DNA of 64,000 nucleotides from Scatosoma sp045644545 (GCA_045644545.1 JAZRHC010000027.1:1-64000), one strand, 5' to 3'. Shown: positions 7,481 through 17,058, counted from the first letter of the stretch. A program made the numbers and translations. The notes: generated from the letters alone by a model not told the origin.

Positions 7481-7519
7481 GATATTCGGATAAAAAATAT
7501 TTATTATTTTTCGAATTTG

Positions 7520-7528
7520 TGCTATAAT
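7520..7528 (+). promoter_or_regulatory. Extended -10 promoter of the Nudix gene
   Basis: TGCTATAAT with a poor -35 region, about 45 bases before the Nudix start. Confidence 0.55.
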
Positions 7529-7572
7529 ATGTAAAATCGCGGTCTGTTTTTGGGCAGAAAGGAGCAAAAGTT

Positions 7573-8103
7573 ATGGATATGACCGAAAAAACGCTAAAAA
7601 AGAACTACGTATACCAAGGGAAAATTATTTCCGTAAGAAACGACGACGCGTTGCTTCCCGACGGGAAGCCCTGTAAGCGTGAAATTATCGAACATTCGGG
7701 CGGCGCGTGCGTGTTATACGTCGAAAACGAAAGCGTTTTATTCGTGAAGCAATACCGCTATGCCTACGGCGAATTCCTCTACGAGCTTCCTGCGGGCAAG
7801 CTCGAAGAAGGGGAAGAGCCCGCGAAAGCCGCCGCGAGGGAGCTGGAAGAAGAAGCGGGGGTGAAAGCGAAGGCGTTGGAGCTTTTATATATAACGTATC
7901 CTACGCCCGGGTATACCAACGAGAAAATTTATATCTACGAAGCGAAAGGCGGGGAGCGGGGGCGCGCGCATCTCGATCAGGACGAATTTTTAACCGCCGA
8001 GTTTATCTCGCTTGAAAAGGTGCGCCAAATGCTCAAAAACGGCGAGATTAAAGACGGCAAAACGCTCGTCGCGCTGTTGCACTATTTTTCTTTAAACGCT
8101 TAA
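7573..8103 (+). CDS. Nudix hydrolase, ADP-ribose pyrophosphatase type
   Basis: 176 residues. The Nudix box is complete: GKLEEGEEPAKAAARELEEE then AGV, matching G-x5-E-x7-REUxEExGU. A proline downstream in the TYPTPGYTNEKIYIYEA segment is typical of ADP-ribose pyrophosphatases (NudF/YqkG group), which cleave ADP-ribose to AMP and ribose 5-phosphate. The N-terminal KIISVRNDDALLPDGKPCKREIIEH strand pattern is also that subfamily. Ribosome site AAAGGAG. The gene is followed by a long hairpin and appears monocistronic. The exact substrate is inferred. Confidence 0.92.
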   Translation: MDMTEKTLKKNYVYQGKIISVRNDDALLPDGKPCKREIIEHSGGACVLYVENESVLFVKQYRYAYGEFLYELPAGKLEEGEEPAKAAARELEEEAGVKAKALELLYITYPTPGYTNEKIYIYEAKGGERGRAHLDQDEFLTAEFISLEKVRQMLKNGEIKDGKTLVALLHYFSLNA

Positions 8104-8153
8104 AAAAAGTCGTGTTTCGTTGAACCCGATTCAAAAACGTTTATCAAAACGAG

Positions 8154-8190
8154 ATATTCCCCAAAAGTTTCGCCGACTTTTGGGGAATAT
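8154..8190. terminator. Hairpin between the Nudix gene and the importer operon
   Basis: A 15-bp perfect stem ATATTCCCCAAAAGT/ACTTTTGGGGAATAT with a 7-base loop. The T-run is weak, but the position between two convergent genes fits a shared terminator. Confidence 0.7.
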
Positions 8191-8237
8191 TATGTTTTAT
8201 AAAAAACGCGTGAAGAATATTCGTAAGGAACGAAGTA

Positions 8238-9047
8238 TTATCGCTCGTTTTTGATCACGAGCTTTTCGATCAAGGCGACGATCGCGTACATAATCGCGGC
8301 GAGGATACACAAAATCACGACGGCGCTCATCACGAGGTCGAGCTTGAATACCTGCCCGCCGTAGATGATAAGATAGCCGATCCCCGCTTTGGAAACGATA
8401 TATTCGCCCATAATCGAGCCGATCCACGCCATACCCACGTTGATTTTCAACATCGAGATAAACGCGGGAAGCGAAGAGGGCACGACGAGCTTGGTTAAAA
8501 TCTGTAATTTGCTCGCGCCCATCGACTTTAAGAGCAAAAGCTTATTCGCGTCCGTAGCCATAAAGCCGTTTAGCATATTCATTATCGCAATGATCAGCCC
8601 TATCAAAACGGTCATAAACACGATCGCTTCGTTGCCCGTGCCGCACCAGATAATGATCAGCGGCCCGAGCGCGATTTTAGGCAGGGCGTTGAGAACCACG
8701 AGATAGGGCTCAATGATCTTTCTCGCGGCTTCGCTCCACCATAGCCCAAGCGCGATCAAATATCCCGCGACCACGGCGATCAAAAAGCCGAGAAGGGTTT
8801 CTTCGAGCGTCGTGCCGACGTGATAGAACAGCGTGTCGTTTTCGTAAAGCTCGCCGATCGTTTTGCAGATCCGAGAAGGCGAGCTCGTGATAAACGGATT
8901 TACCCATTCCAAGCTTGCCGCCAGTTCCCAAAACCCGACGAGCACGAGCAGTATCGCTATTCGGCAAACGTTGATCAGGATATTTTTCCGACGGTATTTT
9001 TTGAGATATAAAAGATGTGCGGGCGAGTAATTCGTATCTTTTTTCAT
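8238..9047 (-). CDS. SsuC/TauC-type ABC transporter permease
   Basis: 269 residues from ATG 9047, which overlaps the ATPase stop as ATGA; an AGGGA site lies just upstream. The longer upstream reading frame runs through the ATPase gene and is not real. Five to six membrane segments are visible (for example ILINVCRIAILLVLVGFWEL, LLGFLIAVVAGYLIALGLWW, LVMSAVVILCILAAIMYAIV). The BPD loop around LKSMGASKLQILTKLVVPSS is the EAA-like ATPase docking site. This family imports sulfonates, taurine, nitrate or thiamine precursors; the sequence does not tell which. It ends the three-gene operon binding protein-ATPase-permease. Confidence 0.9.
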   Translation of the reverse strand: MKKDTNYSPAHLLYLKKYRRKNILINVCRIAILLVLVGFWELAASLEWVNPFITSSPSRICKTIGELYENDTLFYHVGTTLEETLLGFLIAVVAGYLIALGLWWSEAARKIIEPYLVVLNALPKIALGPLIIIWCGTGNEAIVFMTVLIGLIIAIMNMLNGFMATDANKLLLLKSMGASKLQILTKLVVPSSLPAFISMLKINVGMAWIGSIMGEYIVSKAGIGYLIIYGGQVFKLDLVMSAVVILCILAAIMYAIVALIEKLVIKNER

Positions 9048-9778
9048 ACGTTTAATTCCCTCCATAAAATTTCGAACCACTTCGAAAATTCCTTGTTCTC
9101 CCGCCGCTTTAACGGCTCGGCTTCGGGGAACGACAGCTCGTGCTCTGCCACCACGCGCGCGGGGCGGCGGGAAAGGGTGAGCACCTTGTCGGCAACCGAG
9201 ATCGCCTCGCTGATATCGTGCGTGATCAAAAGCGCGGTCTTTTTCTCGCTTCGAATGATCCTGTAAACGTCGTCGCAAACGGTCAGCCGCGTTTGGTAAT
9301 CAAGAGCTGAAAAAGGTTCATCCAGGAGTAGCATATCGGGATCGACGGCGAGCGTTCTGATCAGCGCGGCGCGCTGGCGCATACCGCCCGAAAGGGAGGA
9401 GGGGTAGTTTTTCAAGAATTGTTTAAGTCCGTATTTTTCCGCGAGCGCAACGGCGCGGGCGCGGGCTTCGGGCGTGTTCGTCTTTTTGATTTCAAGGGGC
9501 AGGAAAATGTTTTTTTCGATCGTTCGCCAAGGAAAAAGTTCGTCTTTTTGCAACATATACCCAAACGATATGCCCGACGAAACGACTTTTCCCGCCGTGG
9601 GAGTCAAAAGTCCCGCCGCCAAAGAAAGCAAGGTGGTTTTACCGCAACCCGAAGGACCTATGATAGCGACGAATTCTCCCTCGCGCACGGAAAAGCTCAG
9701 ATCTTCCACCGCGACGGTTTCGCCCTGTTTGCTATGGTATCTCATCGATACGTTGTCAAATCGTAAAACTTCTTTCAT
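9044..9778 (-). CDS. SsuB/TauB-type ABC transporter ATPase
   Basis: 244 residues powering the adjacent permease. Walker A GPSGCGKTT, Q-loop MLQKDELFPWRTIEKN, signature LSGGMRQRAALIRTL, Walker B DMLLLDEPFSALD and switch histidine LLITHDISEA are all present, so it should be active. It begins 18 bases after the binding-protein stop and its stop overlaps the permease start by 4 bases, indicating translational coupling. Confidence 0.93.
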   Translation of the reverse strand: MKEVLRFDNVSMRYHSKQGETVAVEDLSFSVREGEFVAIIGPSGCGKTTLLSLAAGLLTPTAGKVVSSGISFGYMLQKDELFPWRTIEKNIFLPLEIKKTNTPEARARAVALAEKYGLKQFLKNYPSSLSGGMRQRAALIRTLAVDPDMLLLDEPFSALDYQTRLTVCDDVYRIIRSEKKTALLITHDISEAISVADKVLTLSRRPARVVAEHELSFPEAEPLKRRENKEFSKWFEILWRELNV

Positions 9779-9796
9779 TTGCGTGATCCTTTTTAT

Positions 9797-10816
9797 TTAA
9801 CTTCCGTAAACTTCCTTTGCGATTTTATTTGCGTAGGAATTATCCACGAGGTCGGTCATTTTTACTCTCTTTTCCAGCTCGCCCGCTTTTTCGATAATAT
9901 CTTGTAAGCGGTTGAAGCTCGCTTCCGTCATCGCCATATCCGTCTTCCAAGCGTCGATCGCCGCGTAACGCGCTACGCTCGCCGCCGCGGATTCTTTGGA
10001 CGTTCCTTCAAAATACGAGGTGAGATAGGGGGCGACCGTCGCCGCGTCGTTCGAGTTTATATATTTGATCGCTTTCATAATCGCGCGCAGGAAGCCTTCC
10101 ACGTGCGTTTCGTTTTTATCGATCCAAGATTGCTTTGCCATAAAGCAGGTGTAAGGCACTTCGCCCGAAGCTTCGCCCACGGAAGCCACCACGTAGCCCT
10201 TGCCCGCCGCTTCGTATTCGTATGCCACGGGATCGAACATCGTGCAATAATCCGCCGTACCCGCTTCGAACGCGCTCGTCATTAAATTGAACGCCACGTC
10301 GTAGTTTAAGGTAAGATCCACACCGTCTTTTAAATTATAATTGCCTAAAACGTATTCGAAGGTCATTGCGGGAACGCCACCTTTTCTGCCCGCAAGAATT
10401 TCCTTGCCCTTTAAATCCGTCCATTCGAAATCGGGCTCGGCTTTTCTGGAAACGAGGAACGAACCGTCGCGTTTGGTCAGTTGACCGAATACTTTGGGCG
10501 TATCCGTCGAACCGCCGATAAGTACGTAAAGCGCCGCTTCTGGTCCGCAAAGCCCGATATCGGCGTCGCCCGAAAGCACGGCTGCCATAACCTTATCCGC
10601 GCCCCCGCCGTTGGAAACTTCGAGCTTTATGTTCTCTTCCTTAAAATACCCGAGCGATTCCGCGAGATAGAAGGGAGCGTAGAAAATGGAATGAGTGACT
10701 TCGTTCACGCGAATGGTCTTCATTCCGTCCTTATCCTCGTCTTTGCAAGCGGAAAGAGGGAGGATCGCCAAGCAGGCGGCGAGCGCCAAGCCGATTTTTT
10801 TGAGAAAATTTTTCAT
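9797..10816 (-). CDS. NMT1/THI5-SsuA-type substrate-binding lipoprotein
   Basis: 339 residues from ATG 10816 (GGAG ribosome site); an upstream TTG lies too close to that site. Signal peptide with lipobox LSAC (Cys24). The mature part opens with IRVNEVTHSIFYAPFYLAESLGYFKEENI and GGADKVMAAVLSGDADIGL, the pattern of the SsuA/ThiY branch that binds sulfonates, nitrate or thiamine-pyrimidine precursors. First gene of the importer operon. It is driven by a promoter that shares its -35 region with the divergent valS promoter. I see no TPP riboswitch in the short leader, so a thiamine role is not supported by regulation. Confidence 0.88.
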   Translation of the reverse strand: MKNFLKKIGLALAACLAILPLSACKDEDKDGMKTIRVNEVTHSIFYAPFYLAESLGYFKEENIKLEVSNGGGADKVMAAVLSGDADIGLCGPEAALYVLIGGSTDTPKVFGQLTKRDGSFLVSRKAEPDFEWTDLKGKEILAGRKGGVPAMTFEYVLGNYNLKDGVDLTLNYDVAFNLMTSAFEAGTADYCTMFDPVAYEYEAAGKGYVVASVGEASGEVPYTCFMAKQSWIDKNETHVEGFLRAIMKAIKYINSNDAATVAPYLTSYFEGTSKESAAASVARYAAIDAWKTDMAMTEASFNRLQDIIEKAGELEKRVKMTDLVDNSYANKIAKEVYGS

Positions 10817-10857
10817 AATTGACAAACTCCGTTTTAAAAAATTTTTTGGAATAATAT

Positions 10858-10887
10858 ATTATATGAGCGCGCGTTTATAATTGACAA
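10858..10887 (-). promoter_or_regulatory. Promoter of the SsuABC-type operon
   Basis: Minus strand: TTGTCA (10887-10882), 18-base spacer, TATAAT (10863-10858). The -35 hexamer overlaps the TTGACA of the divergent valS promoter. Confidence 0.75.
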
Positions 10888-10909
10888 TTGCATTTTAAAG
10901 TGTTATAAT
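10881..10909 (+). promoter_or_regulatory. Promoter of valS
   Basis: TTGACA (10881-10886), 17-base spacer, TATAAT (10904-10909). A consensus promoter, which rules out the far-upstream ATG at 10908 as the valS start. Confidence 0.9.
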
Positions 10910-10985
10910 GAAAAGGCTATTCCTTTTTCAGGGTAGGAGCGGTAAGAGGGAGAAAACTAACGAAAATAAGGATAAGACGATCACT

Positions 10986-13607
10986 ATGGAAATGCAAAAG
11001 ACTTATAATCCGAAGGATTTCGAGGACAGAATCTACGCCGAATGGGAAAATTCGGGCGCTTTCCGCGCGGAAAGCGACGCGGATAAAGTGCCGTTCACCA
11101 TTATGATGCCCCCGCCGAATATCACGGGTCAGCTTCATATGGGGCACGCGCTGGACGCAACGATGCAAGACGCTCTCATTCGCTTCAAGCGTATGCAGGG
11201 CTACGCCGCGTTGTGGCTTCCCGGGTGCGACCACGCCTCTATCGCCACCGAAGTCAAAATCGTAGAAAAAATGAAATCGGAAGGGCTCACCAAAGCCGAC
11301 GTCGGGCGCGACGGCTTTTTAAAGCGCGCTTGGGAATGGAAGGAACAGTACGGCAACCGCATTATGCTCCAACAGCGCAAAATGGGTACGTCGTGCGACT
11401 GGTCGCGCCAAGCCTTCACGATGGACGAAAAATGCTCCCGCGCCGTGCGCGAGGTGTTCGTCAACCTTTATAATAAGGGGCTTATCTATCAAGGAGTCCG
11501 CATTATCAATTGGTGTCCTTGCTGTAAAACCGCGCTTTCCGACGCGGAAGTGGAATACGCCGAAGAGGGCGGGCATTTCTGGCATCTTCGCTATCCCGCC
11601 GTGGACGGCGGCGCGGAGGTGATCGTCGCGACCACCCGTCCCGAAACGATGCTCGGCGATACGGCGGTTGCGGTGCACCCCGAAGACAAGCGCTATCAAA
11701 AGCTCGTTGGAAAAACGCTCAAACTCCCGCTTACCGACAGGGAAATCCCCGTCGTGGCGGACGACTACGTAGACCCCGAATTCGGTACGGGCTGCGTAAA
11801 GATCACGCCCGCGCACGACCCCAACGATTTCGAAGTGGGCAAACGCCACGACCTTCCCGTGATCCGCGTAATGAACGACGACGGCACGATGAACGAGCTC
11901 GCGGGCAAATATAACGGCTTAGACAGATACGAAGCCAGAAAAAAGATCGTCGCCGACCTCGAAGCGCAGGGCGCGCTCGTAAAAATCGAAGCGCACACCC
12001 ACAACGTAGGGCATTGTTACCGCTGTCATTCGACGGTCGAGCCGATCGTTTCCAAACAATGGTTCGTGAAAATGGAACCGCTCGCAAAACCCGCGATTCA
12101 AGCGGTTATGAAAAACAAAGTCAAATTCGTTCCCGAACGCTTCTCGAAAATCTATTATAACTGGATGGAAAACGTTCGCGACTGGTGTATTTCCCGCCAG
12201 CTCTGGTGGGGGCACAGAATCCCCGTTTGGTATTGTCGGGACTGCGGAAAAGTCGTTTGCACGAAAGAAGACCCGACCGTTTGCCCCGTTTGCGGCAGCG
12301 CGCATTTAAAGCAGGACGAGGACGTGCTCGACACGTGGTTCTCCTCCGCGCTTTGGCCCTTCTCCACGCTCGGCTTCCCCGAACAAACGCCCGATTATAA
12401 ATATTTCTATCCCACCGACGTACTCGTCACGGGCTACGATATCATTTTCTTCTGGGTCGCGCGAATGATTTTTTCGGGAATCGAACACACGGGCAAAGTG
12501 CCTTTCCACGACGTGCTCATTCACGGCATTATCCGCGACGAGCAGGGCAGAAAAATGAGCAAATCGCTCGGCAACGGTATCGACCCGCTCGAAGTCGTCG
12601 AAAAATACGGCGCGGATTCTCTCCGTCTTTCTCTTTTGACGGGCGTTGCGCCCGGGAACGACGCGCGTTATTCGGATACCAAAGTAGAGTCTTGCCGTAA
12701 CTTTATCAACAAGCTCTGGAACGCCACCCGTTTCGTGCTTATGAACGCCGAAGGCAAAAAGATTCCTTTGATCGAAACGGTCAAGCTCGCGCCCGCGGAT
12801 AAATGGATTATTTCCAAGCTCCAAAACTGCATCAGAGAAGTCACGACTAACCTCAATAAATACGAGCTCGGCGTGGCGAGCGATCTTGCGACGAGCTTCG
12901 TTTGGGACGATTTCTGCGACTGGTATATCGAGCTTTCCAAGCCCGCGCTCTACGGCGAGGACGAGGGGAGAAAAAAGGACGCGCTCGCGGTGCTTTGCTT
13001 CGTTTTGGAAAACGCGCTCAAACTTCTCCACCCGTTTATTCCGTTCGTCACGGAAGAAATTTATTCGAATTTGCCGAACGCGAAGGGCAGTATTATGACT
13101 TCTTCTTTCCCGCGCTATAACTCCAAAATGGCGTATAAAAAGGAAGCCAAAGCTTTCGAGGGGGTTATGGAAATTATCAAAGCCGTGCGCGCTATGAAAA
13201 AGAACGCCGACTGCCCGCCCTCGAAAAAGGTCGAGTTGAATATCGTCACCGAATCCAAACGCCTCGTGCAAGTGAATAAAGACTGCATTATGAAGCTTTC
13301 GGGCGCAAGCGCGGTCAAGCTCGTGGAAAGCTCGGCGGCGATCGAAGGCAAAACCGTTTCTTCGGTCACCGAGATCGCGGAGATCTACGTACCCTTGGGC
13401 GAGCTCGTCGATATCGAAAAGGAAAAGGCGAGATTATCGGCGGAGATCGAACGAATCGACGGCGAGATCGCCCGCGCGGAAGGCAAGCTGAATAACCCCA
13501 ACTTCGTCAACAAAGCCCCGAAAAAGCTGGTAGACGACGAAAAGGAGAAAGTGAAAAAATACCGCGATATGAAAGAAAAGTGTATCGCGCAACTGCAAGA
13601 ATTATAA
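10986..13607 (+). CDS. valS: Valyl-tRNA synthetase
   Basis: 873 residues from ATG 10986. The frame is open back to 10908, but that ATG lies within the -10 box. An AAGGA site precedes 10986 at a rather long spacing. Class I synthetase: HIGH motif as HMGH in PNITGQLHMGHALD, KMSKS as GRKMSKSLGNG. The editing domain is in between (TTRPETMLGDTAVAVHPED), with two zinc-like cysteine clusters (CPCCKTAL and CRDCGKVVC/CPVCGSAH). The C-terminal coiled coil that clamps valine tRNA is visible from about residue 810 (IEKEKARLSAEIERIDGEIA). No T-box leader is present; the untranslated leader is only about 70 bases. Confidence 0.98.
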   Translation: MEMQKTYNPKDFEDRIYAEWENSGAFRAESDADKVPFTIMMPPPNITGQLHMGHALDATMQDALIRFKRMQGYAALWLPGCDHASIATEVKIVEKMKSEGLTKADVGRDGFLKRAWEWKEQYGNRIMLQQRKMGTSCDWSRQAFTMDEKCSRAVREVFVNLYNKGLIYQGVRIINWCPCCKTALSDAEVEYAEEGGHFWHLRYPAVDGGAEVIVATTRPETMLGDTAVAVHPEDKRYQKLVGKTLKLPLTDREIPVVADDYVDPEFGTGCVKITPAHDPNDFEVGKRHDLPVIRVMNDDGTMNELAGKYNGLDRYEARKKIVADLEAQGALVKIEAHTHNVGHCYRCHSTVEPIVSKQWFVKMEPLAKPAIQAVMKNKVKFVPERFSKIYYNWMENVRDWCISRQLWWGHRIPVWYCRDCGKVVCTKEDPTVCPVCGSAHLKQDEDVLDTWFSSALWPFSTLGFPEQTPDYKYFYPTDVLVTGYDIIFFWVARMIFSGIEHTGKVPFHDVLIHGIIRDEQGRKMSKSLGNGIDPLEVVEKYGADSLRLSLLTGVAPGNDARYSDTKVESCRNFINKLWNATRFVLMNAEGKKIPLIETVKLAPADKWIISKLQNCIREVTTNLNKYELGVASDLATSFVWDDFCDWYIELSKPALYGEDEGRKKDALAVLCFVLENALKLLHPFIPFVTEEIYSNLPNAKGSIMTSSFPRYNSKMAYKKEAKAFEGVMEIIKAVRAMKKNADCPPSKKVELNIVTESKRLVQVNKDCIMKLSGASAVKLVESSAAIEGKTVSSVTEIAEIYVPLGELVDIEKEKARLSAEIERIDGEIARAEGKLNNPNFVNKAPKKLVDDEKEKVKKYRDMKEKCIAQLQEL

Positions 13608-13640
13608 CGAAAAAAGTTTAAAAAACTTGCGTTCAAACAG

Positions 13641-13669
13641 TTGACAAGGCAAACAAAAAATGGTAAAAT
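13641..13669 (+). promoter_or_regulatory. Promoter of the str operon (rpsL-rpsG-fusA)
   Basis: TTGACA, 17-base spacer, TAAAAT. It is followed by a leader of about 155 bases containing a GGGC/GCCC hairpin (13691-13707 region) before rpsL; feedback control there is possible but not shown. Confidence 0.85.
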
Positions 13670-13831
13670 GTTTTTTGTTGTAGTGTCGGTATGGGCTTAT
13701 TATGCCCTTTTCGACCGTTTTCGCAGGGTTAAAATCCGCGAAAAAAGGACAACCTATTTATTATCGATTTCTTTAAATTGCGTAAGGGCAATTTCGAGAA
13801 TATTCCAAATCTTTACAAGGAGGTCAAAAAT

Positions 13832-14203
13832 ATGCCTACTATCAATCAGCTCATTAAGAAGGGTAGAGAACGTATCACCTACAAATCCAAGAGCCCTATT
13901 TTGGATAACTGCCCTCAAAAGCGCGGCGTATGTTTGTCCGTTACCACGACTTCTCCTAAGAAGCCTAACTCCGCTATGCGTAAGATCGCTCGTGTGCGCC
14001 TTACCAACAAGCAGGAAGGTACGGTCTACATTCCCGGCGAAGGTCACAACCTTCAAGAGCACAGCTCCGTTTTGATCAGAGGCGGACGTGTCAAGGACTT
14101 GCCCGGTGTGCGTTATCACATCATTCGCGGCGCGCTTGATACCGCCGGCGTTGCAAAGCGTAAGCAATCTCGCTCCAAGTACGGCGCAAAACGCCCTAAG
14201 TAA
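13832..14203 (+). CDS. rpsL: 30S ribosomal protein S12
   Basis: 123 residues from ATG 13832, 8 bases after a perfect AAGGAGG; the upstream in-frame ATG at 13778 has no such site and would add a non-conserved extension. Starts MPTINQLIKKGRERITYKSK. Contains TTSPKKPNSAMRKIARVRLTN and GGRVKDLPGVRYHIIRG, the decoding-site loops where streptomycin resistance changes occur (Lys42 and Lys87 regions are wild type). First gene of the str operon; 266 bases separate it from rpsG. Confidence 0.98.
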   Translation: MPTINQLIKKGRERITYKSKSPILDNCPQKRGVCLSVTTTSPKKPNSAMRKIARVRLTNKQEGTVYIPGEGHNLQEHSSVLIRGGRVKDLPGVRYHIIRGALDTAGVAKRKQSRSKYGAKRPK

Positions 14204-14469
14204 TAGGGGGTTGAGCCAAAGCGCGAAAAGTATTCACTTCTTCGCAAAATTGCGCTTTTCTCGCGCAAAGTCGGTTGCGTTTTAAGACTAAAACCAAAAC
14301 GCAAAAGACCTACTTGTTAATCGGAATATAGCTCGAAAGCCCCGAATAAAAGTAGGCAGTATGCGGATAAAACCGCAGAAGATTCGCGAAAAAAATGCGA
14401 AAGCAGATTCGCGATAGCTGTACTGAAGGGTTAAACCCTTACAAAAATTATTTAAAGGAGGATAAAAAA

Positions 14470-14940
14470 ATGCCCAGAAGAGGTAATGTCCCTAAAAGAG
14501 ACGTGCTGCCCGATCCTATGTATAACAGTAAGGTAGTGTCCAAGCTTATCAATCAGATTATGCTCGACGGCAAAAAGGGTACTGCACAAACGATCGTTTA
14601 CGACGCATTCAAGATTATGGGGGAGAAGTTGAATATGGATCCCCTCGACATTTTCAAGCAGGCTATGGAAAACGTTATGCCCGTTGTTGAAGTTAAAGCT
14701 CGCCGCGTAGGTGGTGCGAACTATCAAGTTCCCATCGAAATTAGACCGGAAAGACGCCAAACTCTCGCGATCCGTTGGATCGTTATCAACACGAGAAAGC
14801 GCAGCGAAAGAGAAATGTCCAAAAAGCTTGCGGCGGAACTTATGGACGCGTACAACAACGCGGGTGGTTCCGTAAAGAAGAAAGAAGACACGCACAGAAT
14901 GGCAGAAGCGAACAAAGCGTTTGCTCACTTCCGTTTCTAA
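14470..14940 (+). CDS. rpsG: 30S ribosomal protein S7
   Basis: 156 residues from ATG 14470, after an AAAGGAGG site; the in-frame upstream start at 14395 is not conserved. Primary 16S rRNA 3'-domain binder that nucleates head assembly of the small subunit. Contains MPRRGNVPKRDVLPDP, GGANYQVPIEIRPERRQTLAIRW and the closing EANKAFAHFRF. The 266-base gap before it (14204-14469) has several short hairpins (for example GGGTT-AA-ACCC near 14428), longer than usual for str operons. It could hold an S7 autoregulatory site or an internal promoter, neither of which I can show. fusA starts 13 bases later. Confidence 0.98.
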   Translation: MPRRGNVPKRDVLPDPMYNSKVVSKLINQIMLDGKKGTAQTIVYDAFKIMGEKLNMDPLDIFKQAMENVMPVVEVKARRVGGANYQVPIEIRPERRQTLAIRWIVINTRKRSEREMSKKLAAELMDAYNNAGGSVKKKEDTHRMAEANKAFAHFRF

Positions 14941-14952
14941 TCGAGGTAAATT

Positions 14953-17034
14953 ATGGCTAGAGAATACGATTTACTCCATACCAGAAATTTTGGTATTATG
15001 GCGCACATTGACGCCGGTAAGACCACGACAACCGAACGTATCCTGTTCTATACGGGTAAGACGCACAAAATCGGTGAAACCCACGAAGGTTCTGCAACGA
15101 TGGACTGGATGGTCCAAGAGCAAGAACGCGGTATCACGATCACGTCTGCGGCTACGACCTGTATTTGGAAAGGACACCGCTTCAACATTATCGATACGCC
15201 GGGGCACGTTGACTTCACCGTAGAAGTTGAACGTTCCTTGCGCGTTCTCGACGGCGCGGTTGCAACCTTCTGCGCGAAGGGCGGCGTTGAACCCCAGTCC
15301 GAAACCGTATGGCGTCAGGCGGATCAATATAAAGTTCCCCGTATCGCGTACGTGAACAAAATGGACATCAACGGCGCGGACTATTTCCGCGTGGAAAATA
15401 TGATCCGTGAAAGACTCGGTGCGAACCCCGTTCCCATCGAACTTCCTATCGGTAAGGAAGAAACCTTCAAAGGGATTATCGACTTGATCCGTATGGAAGC
15501 AGAGGTCTACTACGACGACCTCGGAAAGGATTTCCGCAAAGAACCTATCCCTGCGGATATGATGGACGTTGCGGAAGAATACAGAGCGAAGCTCGTGGAA
15601 GAAGCGGCTTCGGGCAGCGACGAGCTGATGGAAAAATACTTCGAGGACGGCGATCTGTCCGCGGAAGATATTATCAAAGGGCTTCGTATCCGTTGCTTGA
15701 ATATGGAAGCGATTCCTATGCTCTGCGGTTCGTCTTATAAGAACAAAGGCGTTCAGTTCCTTCTCGACGCGGTTATCAACTTCCTTCCCAGCCCCTTAGA
15801 CGTGGCGCACGTTAAGGGCACGAATCCCGACACGGGCGAAGAGGAAGAAAGAAAGACTTCCGACGAGGAATATTTCTCCGGTCTTGCGTTCAAGATCGCG
15901 ACCGACCCGTTCGTTGGCTCGCTCGCGTATTTCAGAGCGTATTCGGGCGTACTTGCCGCCGGCTCGTACGTGTATAACTCCACGAAGGAGAAAAAGGAAA
16001 GAGTCGGGCGTTTGGTGCAGATGCACTCCAACGAAAGAAAGGATATTTCCGAGATCTGCTCGGGCGATATCTGCGCGATCGTTGGCTTGAAATACACCAC
16101 GACGGGCGACACGCTCTGCGACGAAAAGCACCCGATCATTCTTGAAAAGATGGTGTTCCCCGAACCCGTTATCCAGCTTTCCCTTGAACCCAAGACGAAA
16201 GCAGGTCAGGAAAAAATGACGATGGCGCTTATTAAGCTCGCCGAAGAAGACCCTACCTTCAAGACCTACACCGATCAGGAAACGGGTCAAACGATTATCG
16301 CGGGTATGGGCGAACTTCACCTCGATATTATCGTTGACAGACTTTTGCGCGAATTCAAAGTCGAAGCAAACGTCGGCGCGCCGCAGGTTGCTTATAGAGA
16401 AACTATCCGCAAAGCGGTGGAATGCGAAGGTATGTATAAGCGTCAGTCGGGCGGTAAAGGTCAATACGGGCATTGTAAGCTCCGTTTGTCCCCCCAAGAG
16501 CCCGGCGCAGGCTACGCGTTCGAGGATACGACGGTCGGCGGCTCTATTCCCAAAGAATATATCCCCGCAATCGACAAGGGTATTCAGGAAGCGGCGAAGA
16601 ACGGTTTCCTTGCAGGCTACGAGATCGTAGACTTCAAGATCGAAGTATACGACGGTTCGTATCACGAAGTCGACTCGTCCGAAATGGCGTTCAAGATCGC
16701 AGGCTCGATGGGCTTTAAGAACGGCGTGGAAAAAGCTAACCCCGTTCTGTTAGAGCCGATTATGAAAGTGCAGATCATCACCCCCGAAGATTACTTTGGC
16801 GACCTTATGGGTAACGTATCCGGTCGTCGCGGTACGATTCTCGGCACGGACGATCGCAACGGCGCGAAGATTATCGACGCAGAGATCCCGCTTTCCGAAA
16901 TGTTCGGTTACGCAACGGAGCTCCGTTCGAGAACGCAGGGTCGCGGTCAGTTCACGATGCAGTTCGATCATTACAGCGAAGTGCCTTCGAGCATTTCCAA
17001 AGAAATCGTTGAAAAACGCGGTAAGAAAGACTAA
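14953..17034 (+). CDS. fusA: Elongation factor G
   Basis: 693 residues. Translocation GTPase of protein synthesis, also active in ribosome recycling. G1 AHIDAGKTT, G2 ERGITITSAAT, G3 DTPGHVD and G4 NKMD are intact. Domains II-V follow, with the domain IV loop region GKGQYGHCKLRLSP and the C-terminal SRTQGRGQFTMQFDHY. Ribosome site GAGGT. Transcribed with rpsL and rpsG; a hairpin at 17059-17094 separates it from tuf. Confidence 0.98.
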   Translation: MAREYDLLHTRNFGIMAHIDAGKTTTTERILFYTGKTHKIGETHEGSATMDWMVQEQERGITITSAATTCIWKGHRFNIIDTPGHVDFTVEVERSLRVLDGAVATFCAKGGVEPQSETVWRQADQYKVPRIAYVNKMDINGADYFRVENMIRERLGANPVPIELPIGKEETFKGIIDLIRMEAEVYYDDLGKDFRKEPIPADMMDVAEEYRAKLVEEAASGSDELMEKYFEDGDLSAEDIIKGLRIRCLNMEAIPMLCGSSYKNKGVQFLLDAVINFLPSPLDVAHVKGTNPDTGEEEERKTSDEEYFSGLAFKIATDPFVGSLAYFRAYSGVLAAGSYVYNSTKEKKERVGRLVQMHSNERKDISEICSGDICAIVGLKYTTTGDTLCDEKHPIILEKMVFPEPVIQLSLEPKTKAGQEKMTMALIKLAEEDPTFKTYTDQETGQTIIAGMGELHLDIIVDRLLREFKVEANVGAPQVAYRETIRKAVECEGMYKRQSGGKGQYGHCKLRLSPQEPGAGYAFEDTTVGGSIPKEYIPAIDKGIQEAAKNGFLAGYEIVDFKIEVYDGSYHEVDSSEMAFKIAGSMGFKNGVEKANPVLLEPIMKVQIITPEDYFGDLMGNVSGRRGTILGTDDRNGAKIIDAEIPLSEMFGYATELRSRTQGRGQFTMQFDHYSEVPSSISKEIVEKRGKKD

Positions 17035-17058
17035 GTTTTTCAAAAAATCAGTTTAAAT

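Noticed and set aside
10826..10985. T-box or TPP riboswitch between the importer operon and valS
   Set aside because: The valS leader is about 70 bases and the importer leader about 40 bases; neither can hold these elements, and no T-box or thi-box sequence is seen.
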